64,000 nucleotides of DNA from the NCBI GenBank assembly GCA_017527075.1, contig JAFXQM010000002.1, positions 1-64,000 on the forward strand, written 5' to 3'. This document shows, one piece after another, positions 43,204-51,305 of the stretch (the first letter of the stretch is position 1; each line of letters starts with the position of its first letter). Below the pieces are notes generated by a model. The model had not been told where the DNA came from and made no database searches. It saw nothing but the letters and a program-made list of their open reading frames with translations. The translations under genes were made by a program, and so were the position numbers. The DNA comes from Selenomonadaceae bacterium. GTDB taxonomy: Bacteria > Bacillota > Negativicutes > Selenomonadales > Selenomonadaceae.

Positions 43204-43920
43204 ATGACGACGGAAAATCGGCGGGCGTTGATGGAGGGCTTCCGCGACGGCACGCCGATTGGTTTGGGATATTTTGTCGTGGGCTTCTCGCTGGGCATCG
43301 TCGCCAAATACGTCGGGCTCAGTCCTCTGCAAGGATTCGTGCTCAGCCTGCTCAACAACGCGTCGGCGGGCGAGTACGCGGCGTTCGTGGTCATGAAATC
43401 GGACGCGCCCTATTTTGAAATCGCATTGATGACGCTCGTCGCCAACGCCCGTTACCTTTTGATGAGCGCGGTCTTGAGTCAAAAATTTTCGCCCGACACT
43501 CCGTTCTATCACAGAATTTTTGTCGGCTTCGACGTGACGGACGAAATTTTTGGAATCGCGGTCGCGCGCGGCGGTCGCCGGCTGAATCCATTTTACAATT
43601 ACGGCGCGATGTTGACGGCTTTGCCGGGCTGGTCATTGGGCACGGCCTGCGGAATCGTCGCGTGGAATTTTTTTTCGCCGTCGGCAGTCAGCGCGTTGAG
43701 CGTCGCGCTTTACGGGATGTTCCTCGCCGTGATTATCCCGCCCGCTCGCAAAGACAAAATTATCGGCGGCGCTGTCGTCGTCAGCTTCCTGCTGAGTTAT
43801 CTCGCCGAAACTTTTTTCCCCGAAATTTCTGCGGGCAATCGGACAATCGCGTTGACGATTTTAATCGCGGGCGCGGCTGCTCTTCTTTTCCCCGTCAAGG
43901 AGGACAACAATGACACATGA
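43204..43920 (+). CDS. azlC: AzlC family branched-chain amino acid exporter subunit, 238 aa
   Basis: Integral membrane protein with the AzlC opening (DGTPIGLGYFVVGFSLG) and the core YAAFVVMKSDAPYFEIALMTLVANARYLLMSAVL. AzlC and AzlD form a two-component exporter of branched-chain amino acids and analogues. ATG 43204 follows GGGGGAGAAAA; an earlier in-frame start at 43183 lies upstream of that site. The gene overlaps azlD by 11 bases. Confidence 0.92.
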   Translation: MTTENRRALMEGFRDGTPIGLGYFVVGFSLGIVAKYVGLSPLQGFVLSLLNNASAGEYAAFVVMKSDAPYFEIALMTLVANARYLLMSAVLSQKFSPDTPFYHRIFVGFDVTDEIFGIAVARGGRRLNPFYNYGAMLTALPGWSLGTACGIVAWNFFSPSAVSALSVALYGMFLAVIIPPARKDKIIGGAVVVSFLLSYLAETFFPEISAGNRTIALTILIAGAAALLFPVKEDNNDT

Positions 43921-44215
43921 CATTTGGATTTACATTTTGGTCGCGAGCGCGGTGACTTTGGCGATAAAAATTTTGCCGCTGACTTTGATTCGCGGCGAGA
44001 TAAAAAACGTGACGATTCGTTCGTTCCTGCATTACGTCCCTTACGTCACGCTGGCGGTCATGACCTTCCCCGCAATAATCGACGCCACGCAGTCGCAACT
44101 ATCGGGCGGGTTGGCGTTGGTCGCGGGAATCGCGGCGGCGTGGTTCGGCGCGAGTCTCTTCAAGGTCGCGCTGCTTTGTTGCTCGGTCGTCTTCGTCACG
44201 GAGCTTTTCATTTGA
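43910..44215 (+). CDS. azlD: AzlD domain protein, 101 aa
   Basis: Small membrane protein with three to four hydrophobic segments (IWIYILVASAVTLAIKILPL; FLHYVPYVTLAVMTFPAII; LVAGIAAAWFGASLFKVALL) matching AzlD, the partner of AzlC. GGAGGACAAC precedes ATG. The stop codon overlaps the -35 box of the next plus-strand promoter. Confidence 0.92.
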   Translation: MTHDIWIYILVASAVTLAIKILPLTLIRGEIKNVTIRSFLHYVPYVTLAVMTFPAIIDATQSQLSGGLALVAGIAAAWFGASLFKVALLCCSVVFVTELFI

Positions 44216-44240
44216 CATTTCACGGCGCGGAAATTATAAT
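44212..44240 (+). promoter_or_regulatory. Perfect consensus promoter of antisense RNA, second type I-like locus
   Basis: TTGACA (44212-44217), spacer exactly 17, TATAAT (44235-44240). It directs RNA antisense to the 24-aa ORF. Confidence 0.85.
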
Positions 44241-44251
44241 TCGTTCAGGCA

Positions 44252-44281
44252 GAAAAAAATCGTCCTGCCAATGACAGGACG
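44252..44281 (-). terminator. Terminator of the 24-aa peptide mRNA
   Basis: CGTCCTG/CAGGACG stem followed on the minus strand by ATTTTTTT. Confidence 0.85.
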
Positions 44282-44359
44282 GTGCTCATAAGCGGTCTGC
44301 CCCCAAATGTGTCTAGGTGTTACAAAAAATATTGTAGCCGCTGACAGCTGTGTGAGAGC

Positions 44360-44434
44360 TTAGGCGGCTGTGTTGCTGAGTGCTAAGAGGATTATTATCG
44401 TCAAAACACCGATGCGAATTATAATCTTAAGCAT
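44360..44434 (-). CDS. Predicted small hydrophobic toxin, Ibs-like, 24 aa
   Basis: The ORF reads MLKIIIRIGVLTIIILLALS and ends NTAA: a single very hydrophobic helix, comparable in size and composition with Ibs-type toxins. GGTGGAG lies just upstream of ATG, and the leader contains CCCCC-GGAGA-GGGGG, which would hide this site. A leader element (GCGGTCT...CCCCC, 44453-44475) can pair with a 3' element (GGGGG-C-AGACCGC, 44292-44304), the fold-back inhibition known from hok and similar mRNAs. A -10 TATAAT lies at 44527-44532. No family match is claimed. Confidence 0.6.
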   Translation of the reverse strand: MLKIIIRIGVLTIIILLALSNTAA

Positions 44435-44442
44435 CCGCTCCA

Positions 44443-44464
44443 CCCCCTCTCCGGGGGTTTCTTT
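44443..44464 (+). terminator. Terminator of the antisense RNA
   Basis: CCCCC-TCTCC-GGGGG followed by TTTCTTT. The same palindrome on the other strand is the leader hairpin of the small ORF. Confidence 0.7.
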
Positions 44465-44491
44465 GATTAGACCGCCTACCGTTTTTAATTG

Positions 44492-44531
44492 ATAATGAGC
44501 AAGTGCTTCAAACACTGAACGCGCTCATTAT
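44492..44531. promoter_or_regulatory. Inverted repeat at the toxin-like promoter
   Basis: ATAATGAGC (44492-44500) and GCTCATTAT (44523-44531) form a perfect 9-bp inverted repeat; the second arm overlaps the minus-strand -10 box (44527-44532). It could be an operator or a hairpin at the mRNA 5' end. Confidence 0.55.
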
Positions 44532-44571
44532 ACCACGGCTTTTTCATTTTTAGAAGTATGAGGTGATTGTC

Positions 44572-44766
44572 ATGTTGAAAAAATTTTTTGTCGGCGCGTT
44601 GACGGCGTTCGTGCTGATGAGTTTCGACGCGTTGACCGAGGCGACGCAAGTTGAGCAGGAAAATATTTGCTGCCGCGGTTATTGCTCGCAAGACTGCGAC
44701 GAGCCGAGCGGCGAATACTGCGGACGTTACGGCTGCGGACAAAACGGTTATCGCGGCGGAAGATGA
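44572..44766 (+). CDS. Small Cys-rich secreted protein, 64 aa
   Basis: A signal peptide (KKFFVGALTAFVLMSFDA) precedes a mature part of about 40 residues with six cysteines (ICCRGYCSQDC...YCGRYGC) and a Gly/Arg-rich end. Cysteine spacing suggests a disulfide-rich peptide; function unknown. GAGGTGAT precedes ATG 44572. The gene lies beside the second antisense locus and is transcribed away from it. Confidence 0.7.
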   Translation: MLKKFFVGALTAFVLMSFDALTEATQVEQENICCRGYCSQDCDEPSGEYCGRYGCGQNGYRGGR

Positions 44767-44789
44767 TTAAGTCACGATTCGCCCAAAAA

Positions 44790-44870
44790 TTTTTCGGCGC
44801 GAGCAAGTCGTCGTTCATGTGAGCGGCGACAAATTTTTTTCGCGCAAAAAAAAAAATCCGCCCGTCTTTG
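44790..44870 (-). pseudogene. Remnant of a DUF6056 gene 3' region
   Basis: The minus strand reads KKFVAAHMNDDLLA, close to KIVAAHKNDDLIV in the adjacent DUF6056 protein, and the DNA CGTC...GTGAGCGGCGACAA is nearly identical to that at about 45080. No complete frame remains. Confidence 0.5.
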
Positions 44871-44893
44871 AGCGGCAAATTTTTTCTCGCGCG

Positions 44894-46282
44894 TCACTGT
44901 TTGGGCGTCACGATTTTTTTCAAGCCGTGATATCGGCAGAAAAGAATGTTGCGATTATTTGAGTCGTAAGATTTCAAATCGCCGCCCAAAAGAAGAGTGA
45001 GCCTGTCCCACGTGCGCGAGCCCAAAAGTCTTTCCGACCAGGCGGGCAACTTAATCGGCGGGACAACAATCAAGTCGTCGTTCTTGTGAGCGGCGACAAT
45101 TTTTATTCGCGCGTCCATCTGCTGGTGGAAGCTGTACTCGACGTAAAGGCAGCCGAGCAAACTCATCGACCAGACGGCGGCGAGCACCGCGACGAGTTTC
45201 ATTCGGCTGAGGAAAAAATTTTCGGCGAGAGGCAAAATTTCTTTCAGCGCGGCGAGCGACGCGACGAGCAAAAATATCGTGGAGGGGAAACCGGCGCGTT
45301 CGGGGAAAATCGGCGCGCACATCATGACCGCCAAGCTCAAAACCGACGCCGCCGCGAACGTCAAAATAAATTTCGTGGACTCCGCCGAAGTTTTTGCCTT
45401 GACGAAGTAAAAAATTATCGGCACGAACAAAATCGCCTCGCGCAAAAAGACCGGCAAGAATCCTCCGAAAAAATTCGCGTAAAGCATTTCAAGTTTGGAG
45501 GACGGCAGGTGGTCGCTGATTAATTCCGCGCGGTGCAAATTCCCCGGCGCGAGAATTAAAATCGCAAAGCCGACGAGCAAAAATATAAATCCGAATTTCA
45601 TCCACGGCCGGAGATTTTTTTCTCGGCGGAAATGAATGACGAACATGAACGCCACGAAAATTGTAATCGCCGCGCCCGGCTCAATCGACCAGCCCGCCAA
45701 AAGTCCGAGGAGCGGGACGAGGTACGCGGGATAAGGCGCAGAAAATTTTCGGCGATAAGCGTCGGCGAACGGCAGCAGGAATAAAAGTTCCAGCGCGCAC
45801 ATCCACAGGTAATTGCAGGTGCCCGTCAGCCAAACCGTCGTGATTATCAGCGACGGCGCGCAAAAATAAATTCCCGCCAAAATCATCAGCAGATAACTTT
45901 TTTTCATCGCGCGCAGAGGCAAACTCGTCCCGATTTTGAAAATCAGCAAGACCAGCCCCGCGAACACCAAAACATTTGCCGCGTCGAAGAAAATTTTCTC
46001 GTGGCAGACGAAAAACTGCACGAATAGGTGCGCGACCGTCCGCCCGCCCCACGTGAAATAATGTTGCCACTGAGAAATTAAAATGTCCGCGAAACTTTCC
46101 ACGGGCTGCAGACGCGTCGGGTCAATGCCGTTGATTAAGTTGCCCTTGCCCGCGCCGTCCCAAATGAATTTGTACGAGTAATCGTCCGCGACAATCGGTG
46201 CCAACAAGTTGCGCAAAAAAAATATCGCAAGGAACGCGGCGAAAAAAATTTGCCACGGAAGTTCTTCAAAAAATTTTCTCAT
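44894..46282 (-). CDS. DUF6056-like polytopic membrane protein, 462 aa
   Basis: Ten or more hydrophobic helices, with the N-terminal pattern FFLRNLLAPIVADDYSYKFIWDG and later YFTWGGRTVAHLFVQFF, then WLTGTCNYLW. This resembles the DUF6056/GtrII-like membrane proteins linked to surface polysaccharide modification; function unproven. The start is ATG 46282 after GGAGGAGGATACCC. A 102-base longer frame is open upstream but lacks a ribosome binding site and crosses a terminator. Confidence 0.75.
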   Translation of the reverse strand: MRKFFEELPWQIFFAAFLAIFFLRNLLAPIVADDYSYKFIWDGAGKGNLINGIDPTRLQPVESFADILISQWQHYFTWGGRTVAHLFVQFFVCHEKIFFDAANVLVFAGLVLLIFKIGTSLPLRAMKKSYLLMILAGIYFCAPSLIITTVWLTGTCNYLWMCALELLFLLPFADAYRRKFSAPYPAYLVPLLGLLAGWSIEPGAAITIFVAFMFVIHFRREKNLRPWMKFGFIFLLVGFAILILAPGNLHRAELISDHLPSSKLEMLYANFFGGFLPVFLREAILFVPIIFYFVKAKTSAESTKFILTFAAASVLSLAVMMCAPIFPERAGFPSTIFLLVASLAALKEILPLAENFFLSRMKLVAVLAAVWSMSLLGCLYVEYSFHQQMDARIKIVAAHKNDDLIVVPPIKLPAWSERLLGSRTWDRLTLLLGGDLKSYDSNNRNILFCRYHGLKKIVTPKQ

Positions 46283-46296
46283 GGGTATCCTCCTCC

Positions 46297-46328
46297 AAAA
46301 AAAATCCCCGTCGACGCGGCGGGGAAAT
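46297..46328 (-). terminator. Terminator between rnhB and the DUF6056 gene
   Basis: CCCCG/CGGGG stem followed on the minus strand by eight T. Confidence 0.85.
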
Positions 46329-46329
46329 T

Positions 46330-46977
46330 TTATTTTTTCAAAAGATTTTTGACGGGATTGAACGAGTGGCGGTGAAGAGGACACGACCCAAATTTTTCAA
46401 TCGCCGCGAGGTGTTCCAGGGTGCCGTAACCGCGATTGTGTTCGAAGCCGTACGCGGGATATTGCACGGCCCATTCGTCGGCGAGGCGGTCGCGGGTCAC
46501 CTTGGCGATAATCGAGGCGGCGGCAATCGAGGCGGACAGCGCGTCGCCGTGAACAATCGAGTGCGTCCGAATTTTTCCGAAGTCAACTTTCATGGCGTCG
46601 GTGAAAACAAAATCGGGCTGAACGTCCAGCGCGGCGACGGCGCGTTTCATGCCCTCCAGCGTCGCCTGATAAACGTTGAGCGTGTCAATTTCTTCGACGG
46701 GCACTTCGACGCACGAGTAACTTATCGCCGCAGAAATAATTTTTTCGTAAAGAGTCTCGCGGATTTTGGCGGAAAGTTTTTTGGAATCGTCGAGCCGTTC
46801 AAGATACAAATTTTCGGGGAGAATCACGGCGGCCACCACGACCGGTCCGACCAGCGAGCCGCGCCCCGCCTCGTCCGAGCCCGCGATTAATTTGTAACCT
46901 TTTTCGCGCGCCCTGTCCTCATATCGATAAAGATTTTTGACGCGCTCCATATCCGCTTCCACGGAAAATTTTTTCAT
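46330..46977 (-). CDS. rnhB: Ribonuclease HII, 215 aa
   Basis: RNase HII removes ribonucleotides from DNA and RNA-DNA hybrids. The catalytic residues are in AGSDEAGRGSLVGPVVVAAV (Asp-Glu pair), VFTDAMKVD and SIIAKVTRD, matching the DEDD layout. The N-terminal extension of about 30 residues (ERVKNLYRYEDRAREKGY) is typical of Firmicute RnhB. ATG 46977 is preceded by GGAGGTTTTGCTT; the longer open frame to 47109 runs into repeat E and is rejected. Confidence 0.95.
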   Translation of the reverse strand: MKKFSVEADMERVKNLYRYEDRAREKGYKLIAGSDEAGRGSLVGPVVVAAVILPENLYLERLDDSKKLSAKIRETLYEKIISAAISYSCVEVPVEEIDTLNVYQATLEGMKRAVAALDVQPDFVFTDAMKVDFGKIRTHSIVHGDALSASIAAASIIAKVTRDRLADEWAVQYPAYGFEHNRGYGTLEHLAAIEKFGSCPLHRHSFNPVKNLLKK

Positions 46978-47002
46978 AAGCAAAACCTCCAAACGCGAAG
47001 AA

Positions 47003-47270
47003 GTTGAGGCCGTCATGGATGACGGCCGCGCCGCGTCTGACGCCGTGATGGCGTCATCCGGCGCACACTCACCACGGGTAACCCGAAACTCCGAATCATG
47101 AACGACCAACGCCCCTGCGAGGCTCCCTTTTCTTTTGCTTACTTTTCTTTTGGGTGAGCAAAAGAAAAGTAAGATTCAAAACTCAAAAGAAATTTTACGC
47201 CGAATCGCAGCGACGCGCCGCCAAGACCTCAGTTGACTTTGCGCCCTTTTGCTTAACGAACGAAAGGGCT
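47003..47270 (+). repeat. Dispersed structured repeat, copy E (full, variant 3' end)
   Basis: Hairpins 1 and 2 match copy B. The long hairpin is CTTACTTTTCTTTTG/CAAAAGAAAAGTAAG. The terminal hairpin is GCCCTTT/AAAGGGC, different in sequence but kept as a stem. It lies between lptG and rnhB, both on the minus strand. Confidence 0.88.
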
Positions 47271-47275
47271 CCTGC

Positions 47276-48370
47276 TCACTTCGACGCCCGATAAATTAAA
47301 ATGAAACCCGCCAGCAACCCGATGATGTTTGGTATCCAGACGGCGTACATGGGCGGGATTGCTCCGCCGCGCGCGATTGCATTCGACAGCGTCATGATTG
47401 CGTAATAGAAGAAAATTATCAAGACACTGAGCGCGAAACCCATCGACGAAGGAGTCCTCGTCGGCTGAAGTCCGAGCGGCACCCCGATAAGCGCGAAGAT
47501 TAAACTCGCCATGGGCACCGTCACCCGCTGATAAAGTTCCGTCTCCAATTTGTTCGTGTTCGCGTATTGCGCCTTCATGATTTCGATTTGCGCTTTGAGT
47601 TCGCTCATCGTCAGCTCTTCGGGTTTCTTCTGCTCACGGACGATTTGTCGCGGGCTGGCTTTGACCGGCAAAATCTGTCTGTCAAACTTCATGGTGTGCG
47701 TGCGCTGGTCGTCCGCCAAGTCGTAAATCATTCCGTCGTGCATGACCCACTCCTCGTTCTTCCACTCGGCGAAGGTCGCGTTCTCCACGTGCGTAACCTT
47801 TCCGTCCTCGCTGAAGACTTGCATCGTCACGCCTTCCAAAATTTCATTCTGTGCGTTGTACTCGCGCGCGTAAATCAATCGTTCCATCCTGTCGCCCGAA
47901 AGTTCCTTGACGATGATGTGGTCTTGAGACTTGAGCTCGGTGTTGCCCTGAATCTCGTAGTAGACGACGTTGTTGTAAGCGGTGTTCGCCCAAGGCACGA
48001 CGTGTTCGTTGAAGAGAATCGCGGTAATCGTGACAATCACGCCGAGGAAAATCGCGGGCGCGGCAATTCGTCCGAAACTTATCCCGCAAGACTTCATGGC
48101 GGTTATCTCGCTCGAACTCGACAGCCGCCCGAACGTCAGCAGCGTCGCCAGAAGCATCGACATTGGAAAAGTCCACATGATGATGTTCGGCAGGCCGTAG
48201 ACGAAAATTTTCACCACGGAGGAGAAGCTCGCGCCGTAGTCGGTGATGTATCGCGCGATTCTGAAGAGCGTGCCCGAACCGATGAACACCGCCGTAAACG
48301 CGCAAATCGCAAACAGGAACGCGAAGACGACCTCTTGAAAAATATATTTGTCAAGTATCCTAAGGCGCAT
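47276..48370 (-). CDS. lptG: LptF/LptG family LPS export permease, 364 aa
   Basis: Inner-membrane subunit of the LptB2FG transporter that extracts LPS for delivery to LptC/LptA. It has three N-terminal helices (FLFAICAFTAVFIGSGTLF; ALLTFGR region), a large periplasmic jellyroll (about residues 130-260) and three C-terminal helices (PMASLIFALIGVPLGLQPTRT). The Negativicute context often has one LptF/G-like permease; LptF versus LptG cannot be decided. It is separated from lptB by a RelBE-type pair. Confidence 0.9.
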   Translation of the reverse strand: MRLRILDKYIFQEVVFAFLFAICAFTAVFIGSGTLFRIARYITDYGASFSSVVKIFVYGLPNIIMWTFPMSMLLATLLTFGRLSSSSEITAMKSCGISFGRIAAPAIFLGVIVTITAILFNEHVVPWANTAYNNVVYYEIQGNTELKSQDHIIVKELSGDRMERLIYAREYNAQNEILEGVTMQVFSEDGKVTHVENATFAEWKNEEWVMHDGMIYDLADDQRTHTMKFDRQILPVKASPRQIVREQKKPEELTMSELKAQIEIMKAQYANTNKLETELYQRVTVPMASLIFALIGVPLGLQPTRTPSSMGFALSVLIIFFYYAIMTLSNAIARGGAIPPMYAVWIPNIIGLLAGFILIYRASK

Positions 48371-48400
48371 TCAAAAACCTCCGATTAAGTCGCTCACGAC

Positions 48401-48670
48401 TCACTTATAAATATCGTTGCGTTTGTCCACGTTGATGACAAAAATTATAATCTTGTCGTCCTGAATGTCAGCGACGATTCGATAATCGCCGACGCGATAA
48501 CGCCATAAATTTTTCAACTCGCCATGCAGTGCTTTTCCTCGGCGGCGCGGATTTTCACAACCTTCAAGATTTCTTTCAAGCCAATTTACTATACGCGCCT
48601 GAGCTGCTGAGTCCATCTTCTTCAGTTTCTTGCGAGCAGCAGGCAATATCTTCACCGTGTACGATTTCAT
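48401..48670 (-). CDS. RelE/ParE-type toxin, 89 aa
   Basis: The protein has the RelE pattern KILPAARKKLKKMD at the N-terminus, ENPRRRGKALHGELKNLWRYRVGDYRIVADI in the core and VINVDKRNDIYK at the end, typical of ribosome-dependent mRNA interferases. The ATG lies within the 3' end of the antitoxin gene. Together they form a type II toxin-antitoxin module. The pair sits between lptG and lptB. Confidence 0.88.
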   Translation of the reverse strand: MKSYTVKILPAARKKLKKMDSAAQARIVNWLERNLEGCENPRRRGKALHGELKNLWRYRVGDYRIVADIQDDKIIIFVINVDKRNDIYK

Positions 48671-48890
48671 TTAACCCCAACTCCGCTTTAATTTCTTCAA
48701 GACTATAAGTCACGGGATTTTTCAAATACTCCGCGTAAGCTTCGTTCGCCGCCCGAATGTCTTCTTCGTCTTCGAGTTTTTCGAGCACCGCCCGCCGAAT
48801 GAATTCCGAGACGCTGATGTCTTTGCGCGCCGCACACTCTTCGAGCACCTTAAGTGCTTCGTCGTTCAAGTTCACAGTTATCAATGCCAT
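48576..48890 (-). CDS. RelB/DUF6290-like antitoxin, 104 aa
   Basis: The N-terminus MALITVNLNDEALKVLEE followed by KDISVSEFIRRAVLEKLED is a ribbon-helix-helix DNA-binding domain; the acidic middle (YAEYLKNPVTYSLEEIKAELGL) is the usual toxin-binding tail. Most relatives end near that point. Here the frame continues for about 32 residues over the toxin gene, an overlap of 95 bases. GGAGTGGCAGGC precedes ATG 48890. The longer frame to 48959 is not supported. Confidence 0.85.
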   Translation of the reverse strand: MALITVNLNDEALKVLEECAARKDISVSEFIRRAVLEKLEDEEDIRAANEAYAEYLKNPVTYSLEEIKAELGLNEIVHGEDIACCSQETEEDGLSSSGAYSKLA

Positions 48891-48903
48891 GCCTGCCACT
48901 CCT

Positions 48904-49623
48904 TTACAGCGTGAAGTTTGTGCCGAGATAAAATTTCTTCGCGACGTCACTGTTGGCAATTTCGTTGGCGGAACCTTCCAGCAAAATTTTTCCTTCGTTG
49001 AGGATGTAAGCGCGGTCGACGATGTGCAAAGTCTCGCGGACGTTGTGGTCGGTGATTAAAATTCCCATGCCGCGCTTCCTGAGGTATTTGATAATCTCTT
49101 GGATGTCGGCGACAGCCAGCGGGTCGACGCCGGCGAAGGGCTCGTCAAGCAAAATAAATTTCGGCTCCAAGGCAAGGCAGCGGGCAATCTCCACGCGCCG
49201 CCGCTCGCCGCCCGAAAGCTCCGTACCTTTGCGTTTCTCCACGTGGCGTATGCTGAACTCGCGCAAAAGTTCGTTGAGTTTTTTCCGCCGCTCCTCTTTG
49301 GTTAAGTGCAGCGTCTCCAGAATCGCCATGATGTTTTCGGCGACGGTCAGCTTGCGGAAGATTGACGCTTCCTGCGTCAGGTAACTTATCCCCAATTCCG
49401 CGCGTCGATACATTGGCAGCTTGGAGATGTTCACGTCCGAAACGAAGACTTCGCCCGCGTCGGGTCTCTCCAGCCCGACCATCATGTAAAAGGAAGTCGT
49501 CTTGCCCGCGCCGTTCGGTCCGAGCAGTCCGACGATTTCTCCCGTCTCCACCCGCAGCGAAACTTTGTTGACGACCGTGCGCCCTTTGAACGCCTTGACC
49601 AGCTCGCGCGCCTCAAGTTTCAT
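48904..49623 (-). CDS. lptB: LPS export ABC transporter ATP-binding protein LptB, 239 aa
   Basis: Cytoplasmic ATPase of the LPS exporter. Walker [10 protein letters not shown] (about residues 35-43), Q-loop [14 protein letters not shown], signature [13 protein letters not shown], Walker [14 protein letters not shown] and the H-loop ITDHN are complete. The GVDP motif after Walker B is typical for LptB. It overlaps the end of lptA by 11 bases. Confidence 0.95.
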   Translation of the reverse strand: MKLEARELVKAFKGRTVVNKVSLRVETGEIVGLLGPNGAGKTTSFYMMVGLERPDAGEVFVSDVNISKLPMYRRAELGISYLTQEASIFRKLTVAENIMAILETLHLTKEERRKKLNELLREFSIRHVEKRKGTELSGGERRRVEIARCLALEPKFILLDEPFAGVDPLAVADIQEIIKYLRKRGMGILITDHNVRETLHIVDRAYILNEGKILLEGSANEIANSDVAKKFYLGTNFTL

Positions 49624-50455
49624 TACTCGTCGCCTCGTCGGGATTAATCACAACAGTTTCGTCGGAAGAAATTTTTTCGGGCTCAGATTTTTTCTCGAAG
49701 TGCTCACCGAAGTCCGCGGGCATTTGAACGCGCGGTTCGGCCTTCAAGCTCCCGTCGTCGGCAAGATAAACGGTCAATCGGTTGCCGCGAATCGTATTGT
49801 TGTTTTGAATCGCCCAGGCGTTGCCGCTGACGACAGCTTTGCCTTCCTGCTTGCCGTCGTAATCAACCACGTCGCCGCCCGCCTCCAGGTTGCGCGTCTG
49901 GCTGACGAGGTGCGCGTTGCCCGTGCCAATGTATCTTTCGTCGTCAATCCAGCCTTCCAAGCTGTCCGCCGTGAAAGTTCCTTCGACTTCGCTCTGGGCA
50001 ATGCCGCCGCCCGGAATGACCACGTGCTTTCTGTCGTCGGGATAAAAATCGATGTGGTCGCCGCGGAAGGTGCGCACGTCGCCGTCGGGATATTTTTCAT
50101 TGGGCGCGACGGTCTGAGTGGCGATAACATTTTCGTCCGCCACCATGTGTCCCTGCCCGTTGCTCATCAAGGCACCGCAAGTCAGGCGCATGTCTTGGTC
50201 AACGACAATCACGTTGCCGATAAGGTGCGCCTCTTTGGTGTTCACGTTGAAGAGCGCGTGGAGCCCCGTCGCCTTGGTCGTGCCGTATTTGAGTAAGACG
50301 TTTCCTTCCGCCGAAGCAACGCCCGTGTTCATGTCGTATTCGATTGCGTCGGCGTTCACTTCGGAGGGCACGTTGTCTTTGTCAGCCGCCAGTGCCGCCG
50401 AACTTATCAACATCACCGCCGCGCAGCCCGCGCAAATTTTTTTTAACTTAGTCAT
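49613..50455 (-). CDS. lptA: LPS transport periplasmic protein LptA/OstA, 280 aa
   Basis: A signal peptide ([16 protein letters not shown]) precedes repeated OstA-type beta strands: [25 protein letters not shown], then [14 protein letters not shown] and [27 protein letters not shown]. LptA bridges LPS across the periplasm. An acidic tail of about 35 residues extends beyond the usual length. Its ATG overlaps the stop of the upstream FkbM gene by 4 bases. Confidence 0.9.
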   Translation of the reverse strand: MTKLKKICAGCAAVMLISSAALAADKDNVPSEVNADAIEYDMNTGVASAEGNVLLKYGTTKATGLHALFNVNTKEAHLIGNVIVVDQDMRLTCGALMSNGQGHMVADENVIATQTVAPNEKYPDGDVRTFRGDHIDFYPDDRKHVVIPGGGIAQSEVEGTFTADSLEGWIDDERYIGTGNAHLVSQTRNLEAGGDVVDYDGKQEGKAVVSGNAWAIQNNNTIRGNRLTVYLADDGSLKAEPRVQMPADFGEHFEKKSEPEKISSDETVVINPDEATSNET

Positions 50456-51288
50456 GTCGTCTTCACCACGTTGTTGAATTTTTTATTCCAATAACCCAAC
50501 GGAATATCCTGCCCGCCGCCGTTATTCGGGCGGTCGAGAGGAGTCGGCAGAAAAATATTTTCGTCGTCGACGAGTTTATAGTTTGAAGTCTTAACGTAAG
50601 TCAATTCGAGCACGTCCGGAATCAAAATTTTTTCGTCCAAGACCAAAAACGAACCGCAGTTGTTTGCGTGCAGATGAACCAGCGAATGAGTCCGCGTAAT
50701 TTTTTTCAGGCAGGCGAGCGTCTCGTTCATGACGCTCATATCTTTCGGGCGAATCATGTAATGGAATTCAAAGAGCAGCTGGTCGAATTGATTCAGCGTC
50801 TCGGAGGTGACGGTCGAAAGGAAACTCCACTCGGCTCCTTCCACATCCATTTTCAAAATCATATTCGATTCGTGCTCGTGACCGTTGCGCCTTATAAAAT
50901 TTTCCAGCGTGTCCAAAGATTTTTCCTTGACTTCAACGCCGAAAATTCCTTCTTTGAAAAAATGAAAGCGTTCATGATTTTCCGGAAGAGAATCAATCGT
51001 CGGGTCGTACATAAAAATTTCGTAGCCGCGCTTCGCCATGTCCGTGTCCCACGAAACGTCGTCGTTAATGCCGAAGGAGTAAGCGACGCCCGCCGCATTG
51101 AAGTTGTTGACCATGATGTATCCGCCGTCAAAATTTCTGCCCAGGCGGACAAATCTTTTTCCGACGATTTTTTTTACTTTGAGCTGCTCGCGCAGTGCCT
51201 CGTAGTATTCGGGAATCAAGTTTATCTTCTCGCTGAAAAGGAAAGGGCGGTTATCAATAAAACATGTTCTGAAAGTCGTGATGTTCAT
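50452..51288 (-). CDS. FkbM family methyltransferase-like protein, 278 aa
   Basis: An SAM-dependent methyltransferase fold is suggested by GGYIMVNN, AYSFGINDDVSWD and the FkbM hallmark LKMDVEGAEWSFL (about residues 145-157). FkbM-type enzymes methylate sugar or polyketide hydroxyls. It is inserted between lptC and lptA, overlapping lptA by 4 bases, so a role in modifying LPS sugar is a reasonable but unproven guess. It is AT-richer than the neighbouring lpt genes. Confidence 0.85.
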   Translation of the reverse strand: MNITTFRTCFIDNRPFLFSEKINLIPEYYEALREQLKVKKIVGKRFVRLGRNFDGGYIMVNNFNAAGVAYSFGINDDVSWDTDMAKRGYEIFMYDPTIDSLPENHERFHFFKEGIFGVEVKEKSLDTLENFIRRNGHEHESNMILKMDVEGAEWSFLSTVTSETLNQFDQLLFEFHYMIRPKDMSVMNETLACLKKITRTHSLVHLHANNCGSFLVLDEKILIPDVLELTYVKTSNYKLVDDENIFLPTPLDRPNNGGGQDIPLGYWNKKFNNVVKTT

Positions 51289-51305
51289 GAAAAAATTTTT
51301 CCCCC

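Larger units (their letters stand above)
44247..44464 (+). ncRNA. Predicted antisense RNA of the second locus
   Basis: Starts after the consensus promoter and ends at CCCCC-TCTCC-GGGGG-TTTCTTT (44443-44464). About 215 bases, fully complementary to the small hydrophobic ORF and most of its mRNA. No ORF or ribosome binding site is seen on this strand. Confidence 0.6.

Noticed and set aside
47003..47109. N-terminal extension of RNase HII by 44 residues
   Set aside because: The extension is translated repeat E; a good ribosome binding site supports the ATG at 46977.
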